Assembly: GCF_004339525.1 (NCBI RefSeq)
Contig: NZ_SMGE01000001.1
Span: forward strand, 5,766,001-5,830,000
DNA length: 64,000 nucleotides
Direction of reading: 5' to 3'
From: Flavobacterium sp. 90
Lineage (GTDB): Bacteria > Bacteroidota > Bacteroidia > Flavobacteriales > Flavobacteriaceae
Shown: positions 37,668-46,654 of the stretch, in pieces
How positions within the stretch are numbered: position 1 is the first letter of the stretch
Layout: every line of letters begins with the position of its first letter
The notes under the pieces: model-generated
Seen by the model: only the letters and a program-made list of their open reading frames with translations
The model's database searches: none
Told to the model about the DNA's origin: nothing
Translations under genes and position numbers: made by a program

Positions 37668-39200
37668 TTAGTTGAATGTTGTAGTACTATAAACATCTTT
37701 TGGCATATTAACCCAAAGTTTTTCTACCTCAAGCTGATGTAATTGCTCTTCTAAATCTCTTCTGATTTCGCTGTAAGCCGGATCGTAAGCAAGATTTGTA
37801 ATTTCTAATGGATCATTAATTAAATCATAGAGTTCATATTGTTTGAAATAAGCTGTAGCTGCATCAAAGTAATAATCGAATTTCCATTTTTCTGTTCTGA
37901 TGCAACGGATACGATTAGCTGCTTTTACAATTGTCCAGCTGCTATTAGAACCAGCCTTAATGTCATCATAAGTAAATAAAATACTATGCTGAACGGGAGT
38001 ATTATTCTCCATTACAGGAAGTAAACTTGTACCCGCAAGTCCTGTAGGCGGATTTGATACATTTGCGATATCGATAAAAGTGGGCATAATATCTACCAAT
38101 GTTGCTAATGCCATTGATTGCTTTATCTTGTGATCTTTAAATAATATTGGATTTGAAATAACAAGTGGCACTCTTAACGCTTCTTCATAGGCTACAAAAG
38201 TTTTCTGGCGCAATCCACCGTGAGCGAGCCCCATTTCACCATGATCTGAAGTTAAGGTCACAATTGCAGAATCTGCCAGTTTATTTCCATGCTCATCTTC
38301 CTTATACAGTTCATTAATCAGATATCCAATTTCCTCATCTACATGACTTAATAAATAACCATAAAAATTAATATAGTTTAGTTTATCGTCCTGAGAAGCT
38401 ATTTCGCCCAGACTTAAAGCCATATTTACTAAAATTTGTTCCTGAGCCATTGGTTTTTTATTTTCAAGCAAATTTTCGTTTACGGTAGCTGGAAGTCCAA
38501 TTTCTCTGCCAGTCCAGGTTGACGAATGGTATCCAGAAGTTCCTGCCGTTTTTGGATATGCTAATACATCATGCGGATTAACAAGTGAAAGAACAAGACA
38601 GTACGGCTTATGATTTCCAGCTGCTCTTTGAGCTTTTACTTCCTTTAGGTATTGTATGGCTTCGGCTGTATATTTTGCATCATGATTTGCATATCCGCCA
38701 CCAAAATTAAGCGGATTGACATCTTCGCCTGCATCCGGAGCAACCCAGCCCATTGCACCATATAGCGAAATATCTGCAGCGGTTAAATCTTCGTAATTTG
38801 TTTTAGTACCATTAGGCGCTACTCCTTTACTCATATGCCATTTGCCTCTGTATTGCACATCATAACCTTCTGCCCAAAGCACATTCATGATATTGGGAAC
38901 AGAATTGCTGAGTGTTGGTTCTTGTGGAGATAAAAGACCACCTTCGGTTAGCGTTTGGCTAACTCCATGTTTGGCAGGATATATTCCTGTAAATAAGGTT
39001 GCGCGACTGGGAGAACACATACAGGTATTGCAAAATGCTCTGTCGAAACTAAAACCATTCTGCTTTAGAAATGTTAGAGTTGGGAGATTTTCTTCTTCCC
39101 ATCCAGGTGGAAAATGTTGTGTAGCACGTTGCTCATCTGTAATAATAAGAATTAGGTCTGGCTGTTGACCAATTTGATTAAGTTTTTCTTTTAAGTCCAT
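37668..39200 (-). CDS. sulfatase (arylsulfatase/choline-sulfatase-like)
   Basis: A 510-residue type I sulfatase. The start LILIITDEQRATQHFP carries the metal-binding Asp pair, and CSPSRATLFTG holds the CxPSR motif whose Cys is changed to formylglycine. GKWHMSKG and the late DHGEMGLAHGG segment contribute metal and substrate residues. No signal peptide is seen, so it is cytoplasmic unless the start is further upstream, and it needs a formylglycine-generating enzyme from elsewhere. Substrate is unknown. Confidence 0.92.
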   Translation of the reverse strand: MDLKEKLNQIGQQPDLILIITDEQRATQHFPPGWEEENLPTLTFLKQNGFSFDRAFCNTCMCSPSRATLFTGIYPAKHGVSQTLTEGGLLSPQEPTLSNSVPNIMNVLWAEGYDVQYRGKWHMSKGVAPNGTKTNYEDLTAADISLYGAMGWVAPDAGEDVNPLNFGGGYANHDAKYTAEAIQYLKEVKAQRAAGNHKPYCLVLSLVNPHDVLAYPKTAGTSGYHSSTWTGREIGLPATVNENLLENKKPMAQEQILVNMALSLGEIASQDDKLNYINFYGYLLSHVDEEIGYLINELYKEDEHGNKLADSAIVTLTSDHGEMGLAHGGLRQKTFVAYEEALRVPLVISNPILFKDHKIKQSMALATLVDIMPTFIDIANVSNPPTGLAGTSLLPVMENNTPVQHSILFTYDDIKAGSNSSWTIVKAANRIRCIRTEKWKFDYYFDAATAYFKQYELYDLINDPLEITNLAYDPAYSEIRRDLEEQLHQLEVEKLWVNMPKDVYSTTTFN

Positions 39201-39576
39201 TGCTTATTGATTAAATGATTAAAATAAAAATGCAATTATGCAGGTATCAATATTTCTAACTATATTGATATAATTTCTAACTAATTGATATGGCGTATAG
39301 AAGTGAGTCTATCGAAGGCATATCTGTTAAAGTCAAACAGACACAAATCAAGTAAAACTGATAATTAAAGAAAAGCATTATATTAGATGCTGTGATTGAG
39401 CATCTTGATTTTAATTAACAAGAATGAAATTACAAAATAAAAACAACTTTACACAACGTATAAATACCTGTTTTCACAAAACGAAGTTTCACAGGAAATC
39501 TCAATTATTTATAGAGGCACAAACTGTACGATTTTAATGAAGGTATTATAAATACAAGTACAAATAATTAACTTGT
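39201..39576. other. non-coding region upstream of the sulfatase operon
   Basis: About 375 AT-rich bases between the sulfatase start and repeat R1 copy A. It must contain the sulfatase promoter. No coding sequence was seen. Confidence 0.35.
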
Positions 39577-39682
39577 AAAGTCAGGAGACTTCTACCAGAT
39601 TTTTAATTTGTAGGGAGCAAAAAAATTGCGCAAAGTCAGAGACATTTGCGCAGCTTTTCATGAGAATACTTCGGAGAGCACG
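39577..39682. repeat. 106-bp direct repeat R1, copy A
   Basis: Bases 39577-39682 match 40429-40534 in 105 of 106 positions (one T/C change). The repeat contains TGCGCAAA and TTTGCGCA as an 8-bp inverted repeat with a 10-base loop (GTCAGAGACA). It lies upstream of the XRE gene. Confidence 0.93.
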
Positions 39683-39734
39683 CGGATTTTTTTTTAATTT
39701 TTGAAACGCAGAGTTTTAATTCAAAAAATGGCTT

Positions 39735-39742
39735 TATCTTTG
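39735..39742 (+). promoter_or_regulatory. candidate -7 box of the XRE gene
   Basis: TATCTTTG fits TAnnTTTG and lies 26 bases before the ATG at 39768, a normal leader length. The expected TTTG element at the proper upstream distance is weak. Confidence 0.4.
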
Positions 39743-39767
39743 AGTCTTTAGAAAATTGATATTCGTT

Positions 39768-40178
39768 ATGGAACAGAAAATACATCAGGGAAAAAACGTC
39801 AAACGTTTTAGAGAAATGCTTAACATAAAGCAGGAAGCATTGGCTTATGATCTCGGAAATGAATGGAATCAGAAGAAAATTTCTATGCTCGAGCAGAAAG
39901 ATGTAATTGAAGATAATCTGTTGAAACAAATTTCAGCTGTATTAAAAATTCCGGTTGAAGCTTTTCAAAATTTTGATGAAGAACAAGCGGTAAATGTAAT
40001 TGCAAATACGTTTGATAATGGTTCAGTATTGTATGGTTATCAAAGAAATGATAATTGTACTTTTCATCCAATTGACCAACTATTAAAACTTCACGAAGAA
40101 AAAATTGCATTGTACGAACGTATGCTAAAAGAGAAAGATGAAATGATGGTCAGGCTTGAAAAATTAATTAATAAATAA
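39768..40178 (+). CDS. small XRE-family DNA-binding protein
   Basis: A 136-residue protein with an N-terminal helix-turn-helix (GKNVKRFREMLNIKQEALAYDLG, then NQKKISMLEQ) and a C-terminal charged coiled-coil-like helix (KLHEEKIALYERMLKEKDEM). The frame extends upstream to 39756 without a good start; ATG 39768 is preferred. It sits between two 106-bp direct repeats and has no partner gene on its strand, so it could be a lone regulator or the remains of a toxin-antitoxin or phage module. Confidence 0.85.
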   Translation: MEQKIHQGKNVKRFREMLNIKQEALAYDLGNEWNQKKISMLEQKDVIEDNLLKQISAVLKIPVEAFQNFDEEQAVNVIANTFDNGSVLYGYQRNDNCTFHPIDQLLKLHEEKIALYERMLKEKDEMMVRLEKLINK

Positions 40179-40205
40179 TTTATTTATAGAAGATATATTA
40201 AAAAC

Positions 40206-40233
40206 AAAAAAGAGACTTTCGAGTCTCTTTTTT
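40206..40233 (+). terminator. terminator of the XRE gene
   Basis: AAAAAAGAGACT at 40206-40217 pairs with AGTCTCTTTTTT at 40222-40233 around a TTCG tetraloop, ending in a T run, 28 bases past the stop codon. Confidence 0.92.
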
Positions 40234-40261
40234 TGTTTTAAGAATTATTACGAAGTTAGTA

Positions 40262-40402
40262 GACATTCGTATAGATTTTTATAAAAAGTGTTCATCTTTA
40301 CGCTGCGAAAATATCTCTGACTTTGCGCCTTTTTAAATAAACGTAATTGAAAAACAGAGACTTTAAAACTTTCTTAGAATATTTTTCCTGAATGCAAAAA
40401 AT
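40262..40402. repeat. dispersed repeat R2, uninterrupted copy
   Basis: Runs from GACATTCGTATAGATTTTTA through CTTTACGCTGCGAAAATATC and TTGAAAAACAGAGACTT to TTTTTCCTGAATGC. The left and right parts of the same element are found split at 864-905 and 2697-2822. This copy therefore shows the unsplit order. It contains a TGCG/CGCC-type inverted core. Confidence 0.6.
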
Positions 40403-40428
40403 CCAAGACAATAATAAGAACTAACCGA

Positions 40429-40534
40429 AAAGTCAGGAGACTTCTACCAGATTTTTAATTTGTAGGGAGCAAAAAAATTGCGCAAAGTCAGAGACATTTG
40501 CGCAGCTTTTCATGAGAACACTTCGGAGAGCACG
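40429..40534. repeat. 106-bp direct repeat R1, copy B
   Basis: Near-identical to 39577-39682, in the same orientation, 852 bases away. It ends within a few bases of the 3' end of the outer-membrane protein gene and probably also acts as its terminator-like hairpin. Confidence 0.93.
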
Positions 40535-40537
40535 GGA

Positions 40538-41347
40538 TTAAAAAATGACCTGAAATTGCAAGATTGCCTGCCAATTTCCAATCAAGTCAGGTCTTACGAC
40601 ATTATAAAAAGCCTGAGCACCTGCGGAATAAAACAGTTTGCTTTTTGTTCCTATTTGAAATGTTTTGCCTGGGCCTCCGCCAATGGGAACCAACCATTTA
40701 TTTTCATTTGACGCCAACCAATTGACTGATACTGTAGCATTACTTTCAATAAACCATCCTTTAGAAAAATTATAATAAGCAATGTATTGAATACTTCCGG
40801 CGTTTACTTTGTTTACTTCATCACCTCCAAGAGACCAATAATTTTGAGCTACAATTCCGCCTGAAAATTTATCACCTGCCAAATACAAAAGAGCAGTTGG
40901 ACCAACACTCAATTGGTTACTTCCTAAAGCTGGATTTGTTCGTGTCGGAATTTGCATTGCAGGACCAATTCCCCAACTAAATTTCCCTTTTTTTTGAATA
41001 CTGGAAAAATAGCCGTTGAACAAAATATTCCCCATTCCCCCTTCATGTGTACCGCCGGGAGTAAGTGGCGGTACAGTCTGAAAAGGAATAATTGTATATG
41101 TTATCAATTTTAGATTACTTCCCAATTTAAAAGGATAAACAGGCTGAATAGAAAATGAACTCGCAGTTCCATCTGCAACGGGCAATAAAACTTCTTGCAG
41201 AAAAACACTTCGCAAACCACTTACAGGATCTTGTCTTTTTTTGCTCATTTCTTCGATAGAAGTTTTCTCTGGTTCATCAGTTTGACCAAATACCGAAAGC
41301 GAAATACAACAAAACAAAAGCGTTAAAAAACTATATTTCATGTTCAT
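40538..41347 (-). CDS. outer-membrane beta-barrel protein
   Basis: A 269-residue exported protein with a signal peptide to about 21 (SLSVFGQ). The rest alternates short strands with Gly/Asn turns (FSIQPVYPFKLGSNLKLITY, FSWGIGPAMQIPT, WFIESNATVSVNW) as in a small outer-membrane barrel, similar to the family annotated as MetA-pathway-of-phenol or neuromedin-U-like channels. It follows a DUF1254 gene by 43 bases and may be in the same operon. A second Met at residue 3 is an equal start. Confidence 0.8.
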   Translation of the reverse strand: MNMKYSFLTLLFCCISLSVFGQTDEPEKTSIEEMSKKRQDPVSGLRSVFLQEVLLPVADGTASSFSIQPVYPFKLGSNLKLITYTIIPFQTVPPLTPGGTHEGGMGNILFNGYFSSIQKKGKFSWGIGPAMQIPTRTNPALGSNQLSVGPTALLYLAGDKFSGGIVAQNYWSLGGDEVNKVNAGSIQYIAYYNFSKGWFIESNATVSVNWLASNENKWLVPIGGGPGKTFQIGTKSKLFYSAGAQAFYNVVRPDLIGNWQAILQFQVIF

Positions 41348-41390
41348 AGTCTCTATTTACATTTATCTCTTTATGATAAAAGAGCACAAA

Positions 41391-42950
41391 TTAATTTATC
41401 TTTTCAAAATCACCCGGTACCCATGAATTATCAAGAGCTTTTTCGGTCGGGCCGTAAAGACGAAGGATGGCAAAATAGCCTTTGCCCGGAATCGTTTTTA
41501 GCCAATTTTTCGTTTTGCCTTCCGGTGCCTTTGGACCTATGTATAAATCAGTCGAACCGTCTGCATTTTGTACTGGTTTATCTTTTGAACCAAGTGACGG
41601 GAACGGTTGTCCGTTAGCATAACCGGAAGCATTTTCAGCTTCATATAAAGTAAGTGACCAGAAATTTGCAACCGGAACATTCGCCGGAAGTGTTACTTTA
41701 TATGTTGTAGCAGGATTAAGATATTTACCTTCTTTATCACGAAAACCTACCACATATTTAGCTCCTTTACCAGGTGTTTGTGATGCCATTCCGGGACTCC
41801 ATGAATAATAATCGGTAAAAAACCATATACGAGTATCAAGATCCATATAACCACCTTCCTTACGTTTCCAGTCTAACTCTTTTGTAAATGGTCCGGAAAT
41901 ATTATCAGCAGTAGCACCAGTCATTGGATTTACCCATTGACGGTCAGGATACATTAGAAACGAACGCCCACTAACTTTGCTGCTCATACCTACTACACGA
42001 CTCATTTTATATGCTGTTTTAGCCGCTTTATCAAGAATGTCTTTAGTATGCTCGTCAGGATTAAAAGGCTGTCCTTTTATTATGCCCAATGAAGCCAACA
42101 TTCCCAACCAGTCAGGCGAACCAATGTTTGCCGAATCTTCCGTATCTACAAGGTGTTTTAATTGTTGAAACGCCGAAAAATCACGAGCGGGAAGCATATT
42201 TGCCTTAACACCTGAAGCATCAGGAAATTTCATTGGTATTGCAGTGTTTTCTTTGCCTAAAGGATAAATTTTAGATTTCTCTACCAAAGAAACTGCAGGT
42301 GTCAATTCAGTAGGAAGCTCATAAAAAGAACGAAGAAAAATAAATACATTGTTAGTTCCTGAACGATAAACAAAATAACCGCTCGGTACTTTGCCTTTGT
42401 AATTTGGAGGCAATATCAAAAATTTACCTCCTTTACCTGCATCGGGACCAAAAAAACCAAGGTCTCCAAAATATTTACCTCCATCTACAGGAATTGGACG
42501 TTGCCAAAAATCTAATAAAATTCCCTGCAACATAGGCGGTGCTTCAAAAACTATTGGTCCGTCTTTACCCAGATCAACATAACTCATCGCATAAATAACA
42601 TCTGAGTTTGGAGTTGTTACTAATGTATTAGCATCCAATCGTTTTTTCCAGATAGGCAAAACGTTATAGCCTGCACCAAAAGTTTTTTCAGAACCTTCTT
42701 TCATACTGAGTGTATTTATTAAAGGCAAAGCCCAAAGATAAGTTTGGCAGGCTCGTTGAAACAATAATTCATCTGTTAATGTTTTGGCTTGTTCATCTGT
42801 TGGACGATTTTCTTCAAAAGACATATTGGCCAAATCATCAAATTTTGAATTTCCATCTGATGAAACTGTTTGCACTTCTGTAGTTTTATTTTGCTTGCAG
42901 GCGGCAAATAGCGCTATCGATAACACTGCTATTACAATTTTCTTTTTCAT
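41391..42950 (-). CDS. DUF1254/DUF1214 lipoprotein, copy 2
   Basis: A 519-residue lipoprotein (lipobox FAAC at 16-19) with DUF1254 (RACQTYLWALPLINTLSMKE, then DANTLVTTPNSDVIYAMSYV) and DUF1214 (FWSLTLYEAENASGYANGQ, then YFAILRLYGPTEKALDNSW). It is a paralogue of 34863-36299, though only moderately similar, so it is not a recent copy. It precedes an outer-membrane protein gene on the same strand. Family function unknown. Confidence 0.9.
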   Translation of the reverse strand: MKKKIVIAVLSIALFAACKQNKTTEVQTVSSDGNSKFDDLANMSFEENRPTDEQAKTLTDELLFQRACQTYLWALPLINTLSMKEGSEKTFGAGYNVLPIWKKRLDANTLVTTPNSDVIYAMSYVDLGKDGPIVFEAPPMLQGILLDFWQRPIPVDGGKYFGDLGFFGPDAGKGGKFLILPPNYKGKVPSGYFVYRSGTNNVFIFLRSFYELPTELTPAVSLVEKSKIYPLGKENTAIPMKFPDASGVKANMLPARDFSAFQQLKHLVDTEDSANIGSPDWLGMLASLGIIKGQPFNPDEHTKDILDKAAKTAYKMSRVVGMSSKVSGRSFLMYPDRQWVNPMTGATADNISGPFTKELDWKRKEGGYMDLDTRIWFFTDYYSWSPGMASQTPGKGAKYVVGFRDKEGKYLNPATTYKVTLPANVPVANFWSLTLYEAENASGYANGQPFPSLGSKDKPVQNADGSTDLYIGPKAPEGKTKNWLKTIPGKGYFAILRLYGPTEKALDNSWVPGDFEKIN

Positions 42951-43340
42951 GATTTACTTTTTAAATTTTGGTTCTTTATTTATTTTTTTCAAACAACTCA
43001 TAATAAAGCACTAACAATCCTAAATCTAATATCCAGAAAGATTATGAAGTTAAATCTTTGTAATAACTGGTGGCGTTTGTGCCTTTATTGATTCCTTCTT
43101 TGCCTCAATATGCTCGGATTGATTAAAAAGGATAAATACAGTTTTTTGATTTTAATAATGTCTTTAATCAACTGAAAAACATTAAAGTATAAATTTACAA
43201 TAGCACATTTTAAAATCTAAAAAAAAGTGGTTGCATATTATAATCTGAAACATTAAAATCCATGATACGCAATCAATTATTAAAAAAAAACAAAAGTTGA
43301 TTAATCAATTTTCTAATTATTTTTCATCTTAATCATTTCT
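42951..43340. other. non-coding region
   Basis: About 390 very AT-rich bases between the DUF1254 gene start and repeat R1 copy C. It presumably holds the promoter of the minus-strand DUF1254 operon. No gene was seen. Confidence 0.35.
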
Positions 43341-43345
43341 ATGGA

Positions 43346-43422
43346 ACAAAAAAATGCGCAAAGTCAGTCCCGAAGACTTTCGGGATTGCGCAGCTTTTTA
43401 TGAGAGCATTTCGGAGAGCGTG
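43346..43422. repeat. repeat R1, copy C with nested hairpin
   Basis: Matches the right two-thirds of R1 (AAAAAAATGCGCAAAGTCAG, GCGCAGCTTTT, ATGAGAGCATTTCGGAGAGCG) but the loop AGAGACATT is replaced by TCCCGAAGACTTTCGGGA, which makes a second hairpin inside the first. It lies just past the amidohydrolase stop codon. Confidence 0.75.
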
Positions 43423-43474
43423 ATGGCAGTTAAGTTCCATCAAAAAATTAAAAGTGATTCTTATAATTTTATAA

Positions 43475-44743
43475 TCAGTATGTTTTTGTATATATAATTT
43501 CACCCTTTCTAACCGTATATTTTACATCCGACAAAGTTCTGAGGTCTAGATCTGGATTTCCCTTAAAAACCACCATATCTGCACTCACACCAACCGCAAG
43601 TCTGCCATATTGCTTTGAAAAACCATATTTTTTTGAAGGTGTTGTAGTAAGCATTGCCAGAATCTGTCGGAAATTAAGTTGTGCCTTTTGCAAATAAACA
43701 TACTCATCTGTTGGATCAAAATCATCCATGAAGCCAATGTCTGTTCCAAATAAAAGATTTCCTCCTGCTTCATTAAAATCTTTTACTTGTCTAATAGCGA
43801 TAGAAACAAAATCTTCAATTTGTTGTGGAGATTGATTATTATTCGCTAAACTCCACTTCCAAAGTTTTAATGTTGGAATTAGATATAAATTCTTTTTAAC
43901 CATTTGTTGAATCATTTGACTATCCCAAGGCAGACCGCCGTCAGGAGTGGTATGTGCCAGTATATCAATACCGGATTCTAATGAAACTAAAATCCCGTCA
44001 TTTATCGAAGGATGTGCAAAAACGAGTTTGCCTTTTTTGTGGGCAGTCTTGATAACAGCTTTCGCTATTTCTACAGGCATCATCTTTTCGGCCTTGCCGG
44101 GTCCCATAGGAGATCCTGCAAATATTTTTATTCCATCTAAACCAGCAGCAATATTTTGGTTTACGATTTTTACAGCGACATCTACAGACGTCAGTTCCGG
44201 CAATTTTATATTCATTGCTTTCACATAAAACGGAGTGCCATCTTCTGCCGTAAGTGGAAGCCCGGTAGTCAGGATGAGAGGACCTGAGACGGAACCGTTG
44301 TTAATTCTTTGTCTTATGTTATTTGTGTTCTCTGGAAATGAACCTATGTCGAAGGCATACGTAAACCCATATTTGATTAAAAATTGTTCAAGATAGGCGG
44401 ATAATTCACTATTACTTAAACTTGGCGCATTGGCAATTTTTGGATCGGTAAAATGGACGTGACTATTCCAGAATCCCGCTGTAATTGTTAAACCCTTGCA
44501 GTCAATTACTTTAGCACTATTTGGTAGTTTTACCTCGCTCTTTTTACCGACTGCAATTATTTTATCATTCTCAATAACTACGCTTCCTTCCAGAATTGCC
44601 GGATCGGTTGGTGAAACATATATAGTGGCATTGATGAACGCCAAAGCATTTTTAGTTGGTTTGGTTTCTTGTCCATTAACAACAGTACATTGTAAACTCA
44701 AGACAATAAAAAACGTCAGGAAAGTGTGAACAATATTATTCAT
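43475..44743 (-). CDS. exported amidohydrolase
   Basis: A 422-residue metal-dependent amidohydrolase with a signal peptide to about 24. Metal ligands are seen as SHVHF (HxH) near residue 95, a Lys in GLDGIKIFAGSP, His in FAHPSIND and AHTTPDG, and Asp in FGTDIGFMDD. Relatives act on imidazolonepropionate, prolidase-type dipeptides or organophosphates; the substrate is not decidable. It is monocistronic, with repeat R1 copy C following. Confidence 0.9.
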   Translation of the reverse strand: MNNIVHTFLTFFIVLSLQCTVVNGQETKPTKNALAFINATIYVSPTDPAILEGSVVIENDKIIAVGKKSEVKLPNSAKVIDCKGLTITAGFWNSHVHFTDPKIANAPSLSNSELSAYLEQFLIKYGFTYAFDIGSFPENTNNIRQRINNGSVSGPLILTTGLPLTAEDGTPFYVKAMNIKLPELTSVDVAVKIVNQNIAAGLDGIKIFAGSPMGPGKAEKMMPVEIAKAVIKTAHKKGKLVFAHPSINDGILVSLESGIDILAHTTPDGGLPWDSQMIQQMVKKNLYLIPTLKLWKWSLANNNQSPQQIEDFVSIAIRQVKDFNEAGGNLLFGTDIGFMDDFDPTDEYVYLQKAQLNFRQILAMLTTTPSKKYGFSKQYGRLAVGVSADMVVFKGNPDLDLRTLSDVKYTVRKGEIIYTKTY

Positions 44744-44855
44744 ATACAGTAAATTAGTTAGTTAATTTTGATTCTGATGAAATGTAAATAATTAGTATCA
44801 AAGACTATAAAATTTGCTGATTGTTACAATTGTTTCAATTTTTGAAAGTACATAA

Positions 44856-45335
44856 CTACGCCCTTTCGATTTTACAAATAAAGCAACAAGCTTCTGAATT
44901 TCTTGCGTGAAGATATTCAACATCGCTTTTTGTTTCAAAGATTTCAGCAATTAGCAAATCGATATCATTATCACCAACTAATTTAGTAAAAATCATTTTT
45001 TGTTCTTTGCTATAGCCAATTAGGGATAAAGGAAAATTCTCTTTATCTGCTTTTAATTCTGCAGGGAAATTGTAAATATCCGAATATTGTTCCACTTCGT
45101 TTTTGTGAATAAATATAGGTCCGGATTGATTAAAAGCATTATTTTCTGAGAACGGACTATAAGCTAAAACCAAACGAATATCCTGGCCGACATTAAATGG
45201 TTTCAACGAAATTCTACATGGTCCTTTTCCTGTTGCTAATTGCTCGTAAACTTGATTACCAAAATTATCAATATTTGTTTTCCGAATTTGGCTTACAAAC
45301 TCTTTAGATAACGGAACAATTTTAAATTTTTTCAT
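44856..45335 (-). CDS. DUF1203 domain protein
   Basis: A 159-residue cytoplasmic protein that matches the DUF1203 plan: GKGPCRISLKPF, then LVLAYSPFSENNAFNQSGPI and the final EACCFICKIERA. The conserved Cys and the paired Cys near the C terminus are visible. The family has no known biochemical function. It lies alone on the minus strand, downstream of a terminator. Confidence 0.82.
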   Translation of the reverse strand: MKKFKIVPLSKEFVSQIRKTNIDNFGNQVYEQLATGKGPCRISLKPFNVGQDIRLVLAYSPFSENNAFNQSGPIFIHKNEVEQYSDIYNFPAELKADKENFPLSLIGYSKEQKMIFTKLVGDNDIDLLIAEIFETKSDVEYLHARNSEACCFICKIERA

Positions 45336-45474
45336 GTTTTTTATATTTTAAATCAAAACAAATTTATATTCAATTCCTCTTATCAAAAATCCGTTTCTTG
45401 CTTAATTAAAGCCCTTCAATTTCTTCAAATCTTTATAAAATGGTTTGGAATTTGTAACGTATACATCATAAAGT

Positions 45475-45509
45475 AAAAAAGCTCTAAATCAATGATTTAA
45501 AGCTTTTTT
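45475..45509 (-). terminator. terminator downstream of the PRC-barrel gene
   Basis: AAAAAAGCT at 45475-45483 pairs with AGCTTTTTT at 45501-45509, with additional TAAATCA/TGATTTA pairing inside. It lies about 95 bases past the PRC-barrel stop codon in the minus direction. Confidence 0.75.
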
Positions 45510-45601
45510 GTTTTTCTTATTTTTACGATCTCACTGAGACAATTCTGTTTCTCTATGCAGTGCATAAACCCAATTATTATCTTTTGTAACTGATGAAAGT
45601 T

Positions 45602-46114
45602 TTATTTATTATCAAATTCTCTGCGGTTATAAAAGGAGTCATCGTCACTATAATACACAGAGTCAGGATCATTTTGTGGAGAATAGGAATTCATTACTCT
45701 TCTTTCATATTCCCTGTCAAAATTTTCCTGTCTATTATATCTGTTAGTGTTTCTAAAGGTATCATATCCTAAACTGTTCGCCATAACAATTTTCGTGTCT
45801 TTATTTATACTTACAGATCCTATTGGTATAATAATATGACTGTGACCTTCTTTATAAATAAACTCTTTTCCGTTGTCGTTTGCTATAACATCCAGAACTT
45901 CATTACGGCTGTCTTCCAGCAATCGTTTATCTAATTTTACATCCAGATATACAACACGTTGCATGTCTTTATTCACCCACAAATTATCAATTTCGCCTAT
46001 AGTGCGGTTGTCAGCATCAACAATTTTCCATCCTCTTACATCAGAATAATTTGATGCGATTTTATAATCAGACAATTCGTCTAATCTGTATAAATTTTTA
46101 TCTTTATTTTCCAT
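45602..46114 (-). CDS. PRC-barrel domain protein
   Basis: A 170-residue protein with a PRC-barrel (photosynthetic reaction centre H-subunit type) in residues 12-115: DYKIASNYSDVRGWKIVDAD, TIGEIDNLWVNKDMQRVVYL and IIPIGSVSINK. The C-terminal 50 residues are very rich in Tyr, Asn, Arg and Asp, and look unstructured. PRC-barrels in non-phototrophs act in RNA or ribosome work and in stress. It is followed upstream by a small membrane protein on the same strand; a stress role is only a guess. Confidence 0.85.
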   Translation of the reverse strand: MENKDKNLYRLDELSDYKIASNYSDVRGWKIVDADNRTIGEIDNLWVNKDMQRVVYLDVKLDKRLLEDSRNEVLDVIANDNGKEFIYKEGHSHIIIPIGSVSINKDTKIVMANSLGYDTFRNTNRYNRQENFDREYERRVMNSYSPQNDPDSVYYSDDDSFYNRREFDNK

Positions 46115-46191
46115 AATTTCTTGTTTAATTGTATTTCTACATATTCGTTTTTCTGCTGAGTTTAATTTTGGTAGTTCTCAGTCATTGCGTT

Positions 46192-46347
46192 CTATTGTGT
46201 ACTTGTAGTGTTTTCGATTTCTACACTGCTTTCAGTAGGAGTTTCATGATCTACAAAATAGATGTAATATATAATTCCTGCAATAATCATTAATACTGCG
46301 ATCCAAGGCCATACTACCTTTTTCTTCTCAATTTTAATTTCTGCCAT
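46192..46347 (-). CDS. 51-residue single-span membrane protein
   Basis: A short frame from ATG at 46347 to TAG at 46192. A basic start (MAEIKIEKKKV) is followed by a helix PWIAVLMIIAGIIYYIYF and an acidic, Thr/Ser-rich tail. It lies 77 bases upstream of the PRC-barrel gene on the same strand and is probably co-transcribed. Bacteroidota have many such small stress-linked membrane proteins. I cannot name its function. Confidence 0.65.
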   Translation of the reverse strand: MAEIKIEKKKVVWPWIAVLMIIAGIIYYIYFVDHETPTESSVEIENTTSTQ

Positions 46348-46572
46348 AACTTAATTATTTTCGATTTATAATAGTTTTAATAACAGTATTAAAGGTACAA
46401 ATGAGAGAAAACTAAGAAGTATTTAATTTCAACAGGATGTTACAAAATTCCCAGTAGATTTGATTCGAATAATAGCTTTAATACTTGATTATAAAATATT
46501 TATACTGTTTTTTATTAGTAATATCCTGAAGACAATTGGGTTTTTAGTTTATACAAATAGGTTCATAATCTA

Positions 46573-46621
46573 AACACAAAAAACTTATCCGTAGCTTGGA
46601 GACTTCGAATAAGTTTGTGTT
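46573..46621 (-). terminator. hairpin terminator of the DUF4833 gene
   Basis: AACACAAAAAACTTAT and ATAAGTTTGTGTT pair with a small bulge at 46573-46621. It lies about 34 bases past the minus-strand DUF4833 stop codon. The rest of the 307-base gap to the small membrane gene shows no gene. Confidence 0.6.
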
Positions 46622-46654
46622 AATCTTTGATTCATCAAAGTATATTTAGCTATT

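Noticed and set aside
39768..40178. Toxin-antitoxin module
   Set aside because: Only the DNA-binding protein is present; no toxin-like frame lies within the repeat-bounded interval.
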